DNA from: JANLHG01 sp964359745 | Lineage (GTDB): Bacteria > Patescibacteriota > Minisyncoccia > Phycocordibacterales > PALSA-1337 | DNA: 10,706 bases | Reading direction: 5' to 3' | Assembly (NCBI GenBank): GCA_964359745.1 | Contig: CAYHTR010000017.1 | Span: 1-10,706 of the forward strand | Shown here: positions 1 to 6,494 of the stretch, one piece after another | Numbering within the stretch: the first letter of the stretch is position 1 | Layout: each line of letters starts with the position of its first letter | Program-made: the position numbers and the translations under genes | Notes under the pieces: model-generated | Databases searched by the model: none | Seen by the model: the letters and a program-made list of their open reading frames with translations, nothing else | What the model was told of the DNA's origin: nothing

Positions 1-834
1 ATTGCTTGCGGACTTGGCGGTGGTACTGGTTCTGGCGTTTCTCCGGTTGTTGCTCGTACAGCAAAAGAACTTGGAGCGCTTACAGTAGCAGTTGTTACCA
101 AACCTTTTTTCTTTGAAGGAACGCAACGGATGAAAGTTGCTGAAACGGCGCTTGAAGAATTGCGAAAAGAAGTTGATGCTATTATTGTAATTCCAAATGA
201 CCGTCTTTTGACTATTATTGATAAAAATACTACAGCTAAAAACGCTTTTGCAATGTGTGATGAAATTTTGAAGCAGGCGGTTGAAGGTATTTCTGATCTC
301 ATTACTACTCCAGGTATTATCAATATTGACTTTGCTGATATTCGTGCAGTTATGGAAAATGCTGGCTCGGCACTTATGGGTATTGGTTCGGCTACTGGAG
401 AAAATAGAGCTGTAGAAGCGGCAAAATTAGCTATCAATTCCCCACTTCTTGATCTTTCAATCAATGGTGCAAAAGGAGTTTTGTTTTCAATCGCTGGAGG
501 AGAAGATTTAACAATGTTTGAAATTCAAGATGCTGCAAAAGTTATTACTGAATCAATAGATCCTAATGCAAAAGTAATATTTGGTACAGTTCGTGATGAT
601 AAACTTAAGAAAAATGAGGTTAGAGTAACAGTTATTGCTTCTGGGTTTCCTGATACTGGCGAAAGGAAATCTCTTTTTCATGAGAGTATTTCAACAGGTC
701 CAGTTGTTCCTGTAAAAGAAAAAAATGATATACCCATACAAACAAAAGAAAAAAAAGAAGAAGTGAAAGATACAACTGATGACGATGATTGGGGTGCGGT
801 TCCAGCATTTTTAAGAAGATCTAAATTAAAGTAA
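1..834 (+). CDS. ftsZ: Cell division protein FtsZ, 3' part (5' end outside window)
   Basis: FtsZ is the tubulin-like GTPase that polymerises into the cytoplasmic division ring. The frame is open from base 1, giving 277 residues; an internal ATG at 130 is not the start. The first codons encode the tubulin signature GGGTGSG (visible residues 6-12), which binds the GTP phosphates. The visible part also has VIPNDRLL and the T7 catalytic loop NIDFAD (about residues 108-113), which completes the GTPase site of the neighbouring subunit. The globular core ends near VIASGF. A lysine- and glutamate-rich linker of about 40 residues follows, then an acidic DDDDW and the C-terminal peptide VPAFLRR, the usual docking tail for FtsA or other membrane tethers. 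About 90-110 N-terminal residues are missing compared with typical FtsZ. Nothing suggests decay. trxB follows after 23 bp on the same strand with no visible terminator, so the two may be cotranscribed. Confidence 0.97.
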   Translation: MACGLGGGTGSGVSPVVARTAKELGALTVAVVTKPFFFEGTQRMKVAETALEELRKEVDAIIVIPNDRLLTIIDKNTTAKNAFAMCDEILKQAVEGISDLITTPGIINIDFADIRAVMENAGSALMGIGSATGENRAVEAAKLAINSPLLDLSINGAKGVLFSIAGGEDLTMFEIQDAAKVITESIDPNAKVIFGTVRDDKLKKNEVRVTVIASGFPDTGERKSLFHESISTGPVVPVKEKNDIPIQTKEKKEEVKDTTDDDDWGAVPAFLRRSKLK

Positions 835-857
835 TTTTAAAATTATTATTTATAAAT

Positions 858-1778
858 ATGTATGATTTAGCAATTATTGGTGGGGGGCCGGCAGGGGTGT
901 CGGCAGGGGTTTATGCGTCAAGGAAAAGATTGAAGACAGTTTTTATCACAAAAGATTTTTTGGGACAAAGCTCTGTCTCTGATGGTATTGAAAACTGGAT
1001 TGGAACGGTAAAAATATCTGGCACTGAGCTTTCTAAAAATCTTGAGACGCACTTAAAAGCTTATGCTAGTGATATTTTAGATATAAAAAATGGCGAGCTT
1101 TGTGAAAATATTTCAAAAATATCTGAAGGTTTTCTAATAAAAACAAAAACACAAGAGTTTAAAACAAAAACCGTGCTTATTACTGCGGGTAGTAAACGTC
1201 GAAAACTAGAAGTGCCTGGTGCAGAGCAGTTTGATAATAAAGGACTAACATATTGTGCTACTTGTGATGGTCCACTTTTTGACGGTAAAGACGTCATTGT
1301 TATCGGCGGAGGCAATGCCGCTTTTGAAACTGCCGGACAGCTTCTCGCTTATTGTAAAAGTGTAACTCTTTTAAATAGAAGTGAAAAACTTCGTGCTGAC
1401 GAAGTCACTGTCAAAAAAGTTCTTTCTAATCCAAAAATGAAAGCAATTATGAATGCAATTCCTATTGAAGTTAAAGGAGATAAGTTTGTAAGTGGGTTTA
1501 TATATCAAGACGCCAAAACAAAAGAAAAAATAAAATTAAAAACAGATGGGATTTTTGTTGAAATAGGGCTTTTACCGAATACAATTTTTGCAAAAGATAT
1601 TGTAAAACTTACCTCATATGGTCAAATTATCGTTGATTCAAAAAATCAGCGTGCTTCTACACTTGGTATCTGGGCTGCTGGTGATTGTACAGACGGACTT
1701 TATCATCAAAATAATATCGCTTCCGGCGACGCCATCAAAGCTCTTGAAGATATTTATTCCTATTTGCACTTACAATAA
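858..1778 (+). CDS. trxB: Thioredoxin reductase-like FAD/NAD(P)H oxidoreductase
   Basis: This is a low-molecular-weight thioredoxin reductase family flavoprotein of 306 residues, close to the usual 300-320. It would pass electrons from NAD(P)H through FAD to a redox-active disulfide and on to thioredoxin or a similar cytoplasmic partner. Visible motifs are the N-terminal FAD fold GGGPAG (residues 8-13), the active-site CATC (Cys133 and Cys136), the nucleotide fold GGGNAA (150-155) and the C-terminal FAD motif AAGDC. The HRRxxxR motif that grips the NADPH 2'-phosphate in E. coli TrxB reads NRSEKLR (173-179). Two of the four key positions are changed, so cofactor preference is uncertain. The second motif also looks partly AhpF-like (GGGN). 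ATG 858 is chosen because MYDLAIIGGG is the normal start of the fold; no Shine-Dalgarno precedes it. The stop codon directly abuts the stop of the convergent gene. The electron acceptor cannot be read from the window. Confidence 0.93.
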   Translation: MYDLAIIGGGPAGVSAGVYASRKRLKTVFITKDFLGQSSVSDGIENWIGTVKISGTELSKNLETHLKAYASDILDIKNGELCENISKISEGFLIKTKTQEFKTKTVLITAGSKRRKLEVPGAEQFDNKGLTYCATCDGPLFDGKDVIVIGGGNAAFETAGQLLAYCKSVTLLNRSEKLRADEVTVKKVLSNPKMKAIMNAIPIEVKGDKFVSGFIYQDAKTKEKIKLKTDGIFVEIGLLPNTIFAKDIVKLTSYGQIIVDSKNQRASTLGIWAAGDCTDGLYHQNNIASGDAIKALEDIYSYLHLQ

Positions 1779-2753
1779 TTATTTCCAATGCGTTTTTATA
1801 TATTCTTCGGCTTCGCTCATAGAAAATGGTTGAGTTGAGTTCCCTACTCTAGCAAAAAATTCTTCTTTTTTATCATTATTTCTCAGATATGCTGGTTTAT
1901 GACTTCCCTTTATTGAAACAATACATATTTCAATATCTTTTATTTTTTCAAACTTTGCATCAATATATTTTGCAAATGGCAATCCAATCATTGTTTTTAC
2001 CAACAAACTTAAATGATTTTCAAATCCATCTTTATTTCTCTTCGGTAAAGATTTATAATCGTTTTCTAGTCCAATAATTTCTCCATTATCATTTACACCA
2101 ATAATTAAAGTTCCACCGTCTGTATTAAGAAAAGAAACAATTGTTTTTAAAACCATATGTTCCATTTCTTTACTGACTTCCTTTTTTCGGGTATCAAAAC
2201 GAAGTGTTTCTTTAAACTCCACAAAAAGATTTTCACCCTGTTCAATAAGTGTAGAAACATCTCTATTCAATAGTCGTCCAGATGAATTATGGGCCATTTG
2301 TTTTATTATGTGAGCGTATTCGTCCACATTTGTGGCATTTTTTATTTTTGTAATTCTGTTATTTCCGTGGAAAATAGTTATCGTGGCGTGATTCATTATG
2401 CGACTAATTGGTGATTGGTAAATTTCAACTGATACCACATCAGACAAACTTACTGCTTTCTTATGACGAAAAAGCAAACCGAACTTTTTAATAATTTCTT
2501 TTTCGGTGATTTCATAATGTGAAAAATACCAATCAAGAAAAAGAAAAGAGATATATATTAATTGAAAACTAGAAAACGCTAACATTAAAAATATCTGATA
2601 ACGTATAATTTTCGTTAATCCCAGGCTTTGATAAAGTATTTCGTAATTTTCAATAAAAGAAATAGCATAGATAAAAATAGCAGCTACAACTTCCATAACA
2701 AGCACATTTCTTAGAAAAACCAACGGTCCTTCTTTAATTATTATCCGTCGCAT
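1779..2753 (-). CDS. Membrane protein: two TM helices, bacterial PH-like domain, Schlafen-type AlbA_2 domain
   Basis: This 324-residue protein has a three-part layout. Two hydrophobic segments (about residues 12-34 and 52-76) form a membrane hairpin. A bacterial PH-like (bPH_2, DUF304 type) domain follows (about 78-155), with the characteristic ITEKEIIKKFGLLFRHKKA and VSLSDVVSVEI strands. An AlbA_2/Schlafen-core domain occupies about 170-320, with ENLFVEFK, SFLNTDGGTLIIGV, ARVGNSTQP and the terminal MSEAEEYIKTHW. Glu174, Glu179 and Asp222 sit where vertebrate Schlafens have the three carboxylates of their RNase site; this alignment is from memory. AlbA_2 domains are usually annotated as putative DNA-binding or ATP-binding, and the function of most bacterial members is unknown. 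Whether this one cuts or binds nucleic acid is inference. Both soluble domains probably face the cytoplasm. It lies just downstream of tRNA-Glu on the same strand, is convergent with trxB, and has an extended -10 before its ATG. Confidence 0.85.
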   Translation of the reverse strand: MRRIIIKEGPLVFLRNVLVMEVVAAIFIYAISFIENYEILYQSLGLTKIIRYQIFLMLAFSSFQLIYISFLFLDWYFSHYEITEKEIIKKFGLLFRHKKAVSLSDVVSVEIYQSPISRIMNHATITIFHGNNRITKIKNATNVDEYAHIIKQMAHNSSGRLLNRDVSTLIEQGENLFVEFKETLRFDTRKKEVSKEMEHMVLKTIVSFLNTDGGTLIIGVNDNGEIIGLENDYKSLPKRNKDGFENHLSLLVKTMIGLPFAKYIDAKFEKIKDIEICIVSIKGSHKPAYLRNNDKKEEFFARVGNSTQPFSMSEAEEYIKTHWK

Positions 2754-2759
2754 AATTAT

Positions 2760-2768
2760 ATATTAGCA
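2760..2768 (-). promoter_or_regulatory. Extended -10 (TGC TAATAT) 6 nt before the PH-AlbA_2 ATG
   Basis: Read on the minus strand, TGC TAATAT is followed by ATAATT and then the ATG at 2753. A TGn extension plus a TATAAT-like hexamer would put transcription start at or next to the ATG, giving a leaderless mRNA. No -35 match is visible, since that position lies inside tRNA-Glu. The region is AT-rich and a TATAAT is also present 1 nt before the ATG, so chance is possible. Read-through from the tRNA gene is an alternative. Confidence 0.4.
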
Positions 2769-2776
2769 CAATTTTG

Positions 2777-2848
2777 TGACCCCACGGAGAATCGGACTCC
2801 GATTAACAGATTGAAAACCTGCTGTCCTAACCATTAGACGATGGGGCC
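2777..2848 (-). tRNA. tRNA-Glu (anticodon TTC)
   Basis: The 72-nt cloverleaf was folded by hand on the minus strand. The acceptor GGCCCCA pairs with TGGGGTC over 7 bp including one G-T. The D arm carries the GG pair. The anticodon stem GCAGG/TCTGT encloses the loop TTTTCAA with anticodon TTC. The T stem CGGAG/CTCCG is perfect, and the discriminator is A. The 3' CCA is not encoded (CAAAA follows), so it must be added after transcription. The T loop reads TCCGATT, so position 55 is C instead of the near-universal T. The gene is divergent from tRNA-Ser with 44 bp between them. Confidence 0.96.
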
Positions 2849-2866
2849 ATTTGGTTAAATAACAAA

Positions 2867-2884
2867 TATAATATAACATATAAT
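2867..2884 (+). promoter_or_regulatory. Two TATAAT boxes upstream of tRNA-Ser
   Basis: Exact TATAAT hexamers lie at 2867-2872 and 2879-2884 in the 44-bp AT-rich gap between the divergent tRNAs. The second would start transcription near 2891, two bases before the mature tRNA-Ser 5' end. No convincing -35 is visible, and AT-rich sequence makes chance matches possible. Confidence 0.45.
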
Positions 2885-2892
2885 GACAATAT

Positions 2893-2979
2893 GGAAAGGT
2901 GGCAGAGTGGTCTAATGCACTGGTTTCGAAAACCAGCAGGCTCGCAAGGGTCTCGAGGGTTCAAATCCCTCCCTTTCCG
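2893..2979 (+). tRNA. tRNA-Ser (anticodon CGA)
   Basis: This 87-nt class II tRNA has the acceptor GGAAAGG/CCTTTCC with discriminator G, as serine tRNAs require. The anticodon stem CTGGT/ACCAG encloses the loop TTCGAAA, giving anticodon CGA, which reads the TCG codon. The long variable arm (AGGCTC paired with GGGTCT, two G-T pairs) is closed by a GCAA tetraloop. The T arm GAGGG-TTCAAAT-CCCTC is canonical. No CCA is encoded (CCT follows). An open frame runs through this gene into typA but is not translated from here. Confidence 0.97.
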
Positions 2980-2994
2980 CCTTCGCTTATTTTA

Positions 2995-3023
2995 TTGACT
3001 TTTTGGGGCTTTTTTGTTTTAAT
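2995..3023 (+). promoter_or_regulatory. Sigma70-type promoter before typA
   Basis: TTGACT (2995-3000), a 17-bp spacer and TTTAAT (3018-3023) match the housekeeping promoter pattern well. Predicted transcription start is near 3030, leaving only about 4 nt before the typA ATG at 3034. The mRNA would be nearly leaderless, in line with the missing ribosome binding site. It lies immediately downstream of tRNA-Ser. Confidence 0.55.
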
Positions 3024-3033
3024 TACACCTCAT

Positions 3034-4782
3034 ATGGAAATACGAAATATCGCAATTATCGCCCACGTGGACCACGGGAAAACTACCCTTACCGACGCTA
3101 TTATGAAGCAAACCGGTGCGCCCATGGAAGGTAGTATGGATTCAAACGCTCTTGAACAAGAACGTGGTATTACCATTTATGCTAAAAATACTTCAATCAA
3201 TTATAAAGGAACTAAAATCAACATTGTTGACACTCCAGGACATGCCGATTTTGGTTCGGAAGTAGAGCGTGTGCTTCGTTCTATTGACGATGTTCTTCTT
3301 ATTGTTGACGCACAAGAAGGTCCTATGCCACAAACTCGTTTTGTATTAAAAAAATCTTTGGAATTGGGATTAAAGCCAATTGTAGTAATAAATAAAATAG
3401 ATAAACCAGCCGCACGACCTGAGCAAGCACACGAGGAAGTTTTGGAACTTTTTATGGAACTTGGAGCAAACGATGCTCAATTGGACTTTACTACTGTTTA
3501 TGCAATTGGACGGGAAGGTGTGGCTAAAATGAAGATTACAGACGAGAGTAAAGACCTTACTCCTCTTTTGGATACTATTCTTAAAGAAATACCACCTGCA
3601 AAAGCGGATATTGATGCTTCATTGCGAATGCAAACATTTAATCTGGGGTATGACAATTTTCTTGGTCGCCTTGCTGTTGGAAGAATTTATGAAGGAAAAA
3701 TAAAATCAGGTTCAAATGTATTTGTAAAAAAATCTGACGGAGAAACAAGATCGGGAAAAATTACAAAATTATTTACATTTGAAGGTATTGTTAGAAAAGA
3801 AATTGATGAAGCATTTGCTGGGGATATTGTGATGGTTGCCGGACTTCCAGACATTTATATTGGTGAGACAATTTGTGATAATCAAAATGCGGAACCACTT
3901 CCATCAATTAAAATAGATGAACCGACAATCGCTCTTAATTTTCTAGTTAACGATTCCCCTTTTGCTGGCCGTGAAGGTAAATATGTCACAGGTCGCCAAA
4001 TAAGAGAACGATTAGAAAAAGAATTAGAAATAAACGTTGGACTTAAAGTTGATTTTGCTGGTGAATATTTTAAAGTTTATGGCCGAGGTGAACTTCATAT
4101 TGCTATTCTCCTTGAAAATATGCGACGCGAGGGCTATGAACTCCAGATTTCTCAACCACAAGTAATTATTAAAGAAGAAAATGGAGTAAAAATGGAACCG
4201 TTTGAGGAGGTGATTATTGATGTGCGATCAGAAATTTCAAATGTGGTTATTAAAACTATTACGGAACGAAGAGGATTACTTATGAATATGAAAGAAGAAA
4301 ATGGAATTACTCGCTTAATTTTTGAATGTCCGACCCGTGCTCTTTTGGGTTATCGTGGACAATTTACAATTGATACTAAAGGTGAAGGGATTATGTCGTC
4401 ACGATTTATCGGTTTTAAAGAATATGTTGGAGAAATTAAAAGAAAAGATCTTGGTTCAATGGTTTCAATGGAAACAGGAAAGACAGCGGCTTTTGCTTTG
4501 GATAACCTTCAAACTAGAGGAGTGCTTTATGTTGGTGCAGCGGTAGAGGTTTATGAGGGAATGATTATTGGAAATGTAAGCAAAGGAAACGATTTGACTG
4601 TCAATCCAATTAAAGGAAAACAACTCACAAATATGCGACAAAAGGCCTCTGATGGGCTAACTACACTCACACCTGCGTGGGAAATTACTATTGAACTAGG
4701 TATGGAAATAATGGCAGAAGATGATTATTTAGAAATTACACCAAAAAATACACGATTAAGAAAAAAAGATTTTAAGAAGTAG
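3034..4782 (+). CDS. typA: Translational GTPase TypA/BipA
   Basis: TypA (BipA) is a ribosome-associated GTPase of the EF-G/LepA class, linked in other bacteria to 50S assembly and to growth under stress or cold. Visible motifs are the P-loop AHVDHGKT (residues 10-17), ERGITIYAKN in switch I (43-52), DTPGH of switch II (66-70) and NKID (120-123). Domain 2 follows (NLGYDNFLGRLAVGRI), then the EF-G-like domains III and V (SPFAGREGKYVTGRQI and RALLGYRGQF) and the BipA-specific C-terminal domain ending RLRKKDFKK. At 582 residues it is slightly short against the usual 600-615. The start at 3034 is chosen because MEIRNIAIIAHVDHGK is the standard N terminus. Extending the frame upstream to 2899 would only translate tRNA-Ser. 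There is no Shine-Dalgarno. The gene ends 37 bp before the convergent pyrG stop, with a large palindromic repeat between them. Confidence 0.96.
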   Translation: MEIRNIAIIAHVDHGKTTLTDAIMKQTGAPMEGSMDSNALEQERGITIYAKNTSINYKGTKINIVDTPGHADFGSEVERVLRSIDDVLLIVDAQEGPMPQTRFVLKKSLELGLKPIVVINKIDKPAARPEQAHEEVLELFMELGANDAQLDFTTVYAIGREGVAKMKITDESKDLTPLLDTILKEIPPAKADIDASLRMQTFNLGYDNFLGRLAVGRIYEGKIKSGSNVFVKKSDGETRSGKITKLFTFEGIVRKEIDEAFAGDIVMVAGLPDIYIGETICDNQNAEPLPSIKIDEPTIALNFLVNDSPFAGREGKYVTGRQIRERLEKELEINVGLKVDFAGEYFKVYGRGELHIAILLENMRREGYELQISQPQVIIKEENGVKMEPFEEVIIDVRSEISNVVIKTITERRGLLMNMKEENGITRLIFECPTRALLGYRGQFTIDTKGEGIMSSRFIGFKEYVGEIKRKDLGSMVSMETGKTAAFALDNLQTRGVLYVGAAVEVYEGMIIGNVSKGNDLTVNPIKGKQLTNMRQKASDGLTTLTPAWEITIELGMEIMAEDDYLEITPKNTRLRKKDFKK

Positions 4783-4792
4783 TATCTCTATA

Positions 4793-4846
4793 AAATCCAC
4801 CCCTTTGAGTTCCCCTCCTTTATAAAGGAGGGGTTGGGGAGGATTT
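4793..4846. repeat. Nested palindromic repeat between typA and pyrG
   Basis: A perfect 22-nt palindrome (4812-4833, CCCCTCCTTTA and its complement) is nested inside outer arms. AAATCC (4793-4798) pairs with GGATTT (4841-4846), and CCCC (4800-4803) pairs with GGGG (4836-4839), with a single A/A mismatch between the two stems. The right half lies inside pyrG and supplies its last codons. The layout resembles the short C-rich palindromic repeats scattered through many CPR genomes, from memory. No transposase or target duplication is visible. Its C-rich stem style is shared with the hairpins at 9029-9080. Confidence 0.8.
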
Positions 4847-4855
4847 AATTTTTTT
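4793..4855 (+). terminator. Likely intrinsic terminator of typA
   Basis: On the plus strand the nested stem at 4793-4846 is followed by AA and a run of seven T (4849-4855), the form of a Rho-independent terminator, 10 bp after the typA stop. On the minus strand only four T follow the stem, so it should be weaker for pyrG. Confidence 0.65.
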
Positions 4856-6490
4856 AATCGTCGCCTTCAAAAACTCTGTAAAAAGCGGATGTGGAGCAAG
4901 TGGACGAGCAAGAAACTCGGGGTGAAATTGAGTACCGAGAAAAAATGGATGGACGGATTTTGGAAGCTCGGCGATTTCCATAAGTTTTCCATCTGGAGAA
5001 GTGCCAGAAAAAACTAATCCCGCCTTTTCTATTTCCTCTATATATTTTGGATTTACTTCATAGCGATGGCGGTGTCGTTCAATAATTTTTTCTTTTCCGT
5101 ATGCTTCGCGAGCAAGAGTATCTTTTTTTAAACTAGCCTCGTAATTTCCCAGTCGCATTGAATTACCATAGTTTTTTTCTTCTAATTTTTTCTTTTGGTC
5201 AAACATAATGTCAATTACTAAATGAGATGATTTTGGATTTATTTCAGCAGTATTGGCATTTTTCCAACCAAGCACATTTCGCGCGTATTCAATAATCATA
5301 AGTTGCATACCATAACAAAGTCCAAAATATGGAATGTTATGCGTGCGAGCGTATTCTATAGTTTTTATCAATCCTTCAATCCCCGCTTCTCCAAATCCGC
5401 CCGGTACCAAAATACCATCATATTTTTTCAAAACATCAATTTTAAGTGTTCCTTTTTCAAAATCTTTTGAGTTGATGCAATGGATTTTTGGTTTTTTACC
5501 GAGTGTATAAGCAGAATATTTTATGGCTTCAAGGACAGAAATATAAACATCAGAAAGAACAAAGTCACCTGAATCAAAATATTTTCCAACTACTGCGATA
5601 TTGATTTCTTCTTTGACACTTTTTGATTTTGCTACAAATTTTTTCCAATCCGAAAGATTAGTAGTTTGATTTTTGGTGGGAATATTCAAAACATTACAAA
5701 GTTTTACACCTAAATTATCTTTTTCAAAATTAACTGGTACATCATAAATACTATCAACATCTGGTGCGGAAATTACATTCTCCTGATTGATATTACAAAA
5801 AATAGCTATTTTGTCTTTTCTTTTTTGATCAAGTGGTAATTCACTGCGAGCCACAATAATATCCGCTTGAATACCGGCGCCGTTTAATGTCCGCGCCGCA
5901 TACTGTGTCGGTTTAGTTTTCATTTCGCCTATTTTTGAAGGCATAGGTAAATAACTTACCATCACAAAAGCCACATCTTTGGGATATTTTGTTTTTAACA
6001 TTCTAGCTGCTTCAAGAAAAATAATATTTTGATATTCGCCAATAGTTCCGCCAATTTCCACAATGGTAATATCAGAATTGGCCATATCGCTTGCAAGTTC
6101 TATTCTTCGGTTTATTTCTTTTGGTATATCTGGCACCACTTCCACATTTTTGCCTTTATATTCTAGATTTCTTTCTTTTTTAATCACTTCAAGATAAACT
6201 CGGCCGGTTGTCATATAATTTGTGCGAGTAAGGTCAATATCTAAAAATCTTTCATAATTACCCATATCTTGATCGGTCTCATCACCGTCGCCTAATACAA
6301 ATACTTCTCCATGTTCAGTTGGGTTCATTGTACCGGCATCAACATTGATATAAGGGTCAATTTTAAGCGCAGTGACATTAAAACCTCGTGCTTTGAGAAT
6401 TGTTCCGATGGACGACGAAGTAATTCCCTTTCCCACTCCCGACATCACTCCACCCACCACGAAAATATATTTATGTTTTTTCTTTGCCAT
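4820..6490 (-). CDS. pyrG: CTP synthase (glutamine-hydrolysing)
   Basis: PyrG makes CTP from UTP, ATP and glutamine, the last step of de novo pyrimidine synthesis, in the cytoplasm. The 556 residues cover both domains. The N-terminal synthetase has the P-loop region SGVGKGI (Lys21), IDPYINVDAGT, HGEV (His60) and KTKPTQ (191-196). The C-terminal class I amidotransferase has GLCYGMQ (nucleophile Cys392), RHRHRYEVN and QFHPEF (His523, Glu525), so the catalytic triad is complete. The synthetase differs from E. coli PyrG at conserved spots: VIPH to VVPD (Asp121), GDIE to GEYQ (Gln154), PTQH to PTQY, GHYERF to GNYERF. Some stretches, such as SSIGTILK and DAGT, look more like the human enzyme. The tail KSSPTPPL is encoded by a palindromic repeat. 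The start lies 4 bp after the mraY stop, so it is probably the last gene of the scpB-dac-mraY cluster. No Shine-Dalgarno is seen. Confidence 0.97.
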   Translation of the reverse strand: MAKKKHKYIFVVGGVMSGVGKGITSSSIGTILKARGFNVTALKIDPYINVDAGTMNPTEHGEVFVLGDGDETDQDMGNYERFLDIDLTRTNYMTTGRVYLEVIKKERNLEYKGKNVEVVPDIPKEINRRIELASDMANSDITIVEIGGTIGEYQNIIFLEAARMLKTKYPKDVAFVMVSYLPMPSKIGEMKTKPTQYAARTLNGAGIQADIIVARSELPLDQKRKDKIAIFCNINQENVISAPDVDSIYDVPVNFEKDNLGVKLCNVLNIPTKNQTTNLSDWKKFVAKSKSVKEEINIAVVGKYFDSGDFVLSDVYISVLEAIKYSAYTLGKKPKIHCINSKDFEKGTLKIDVLKKYDGILVPGGFGEAGIEGLIKTIEYARTHNIPYFGLCYGMQLMIIEYARNVLGWKNANTAEINPKSSHLVIDIMFDQKKKLEEKNYGNSMRLGNYEASLKKDTLAREAYGKEKIIERHRHRYEVNPKYIEEIEKAGLVFSGTSPDGKLMEIAELPKSVHPFFLGTQFHPEFLARPLAPHPLFTEFLKATIKKIKSSPTPPL

Positions 6491-6494
6491 TTGA

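Noticed and set aside
1061..1315. Minus-strand open frame inside trxB
   Set aside because: Shadow of a well-supported gene; no recognisable domain.
2766..2778. CACAA/TTGTG inverted repeat next to tRNA-Glu as an attachment site
   Set aside because: Only 5-bp arms, and no integrase or displaced tRNA fragment is in the window.
2899..3033. In-frame extension of typA upstream to 2899
   Set aside because: It would translate most of tRNA-Ser; the TypA family starts at MEIRNIAIIAHVDHGK (3034), and a good promoter lies between.
4322..4546. Plus-strand open frame inside typA in another phase
   Set aside because: Shadow of conserved typA coding sequence.
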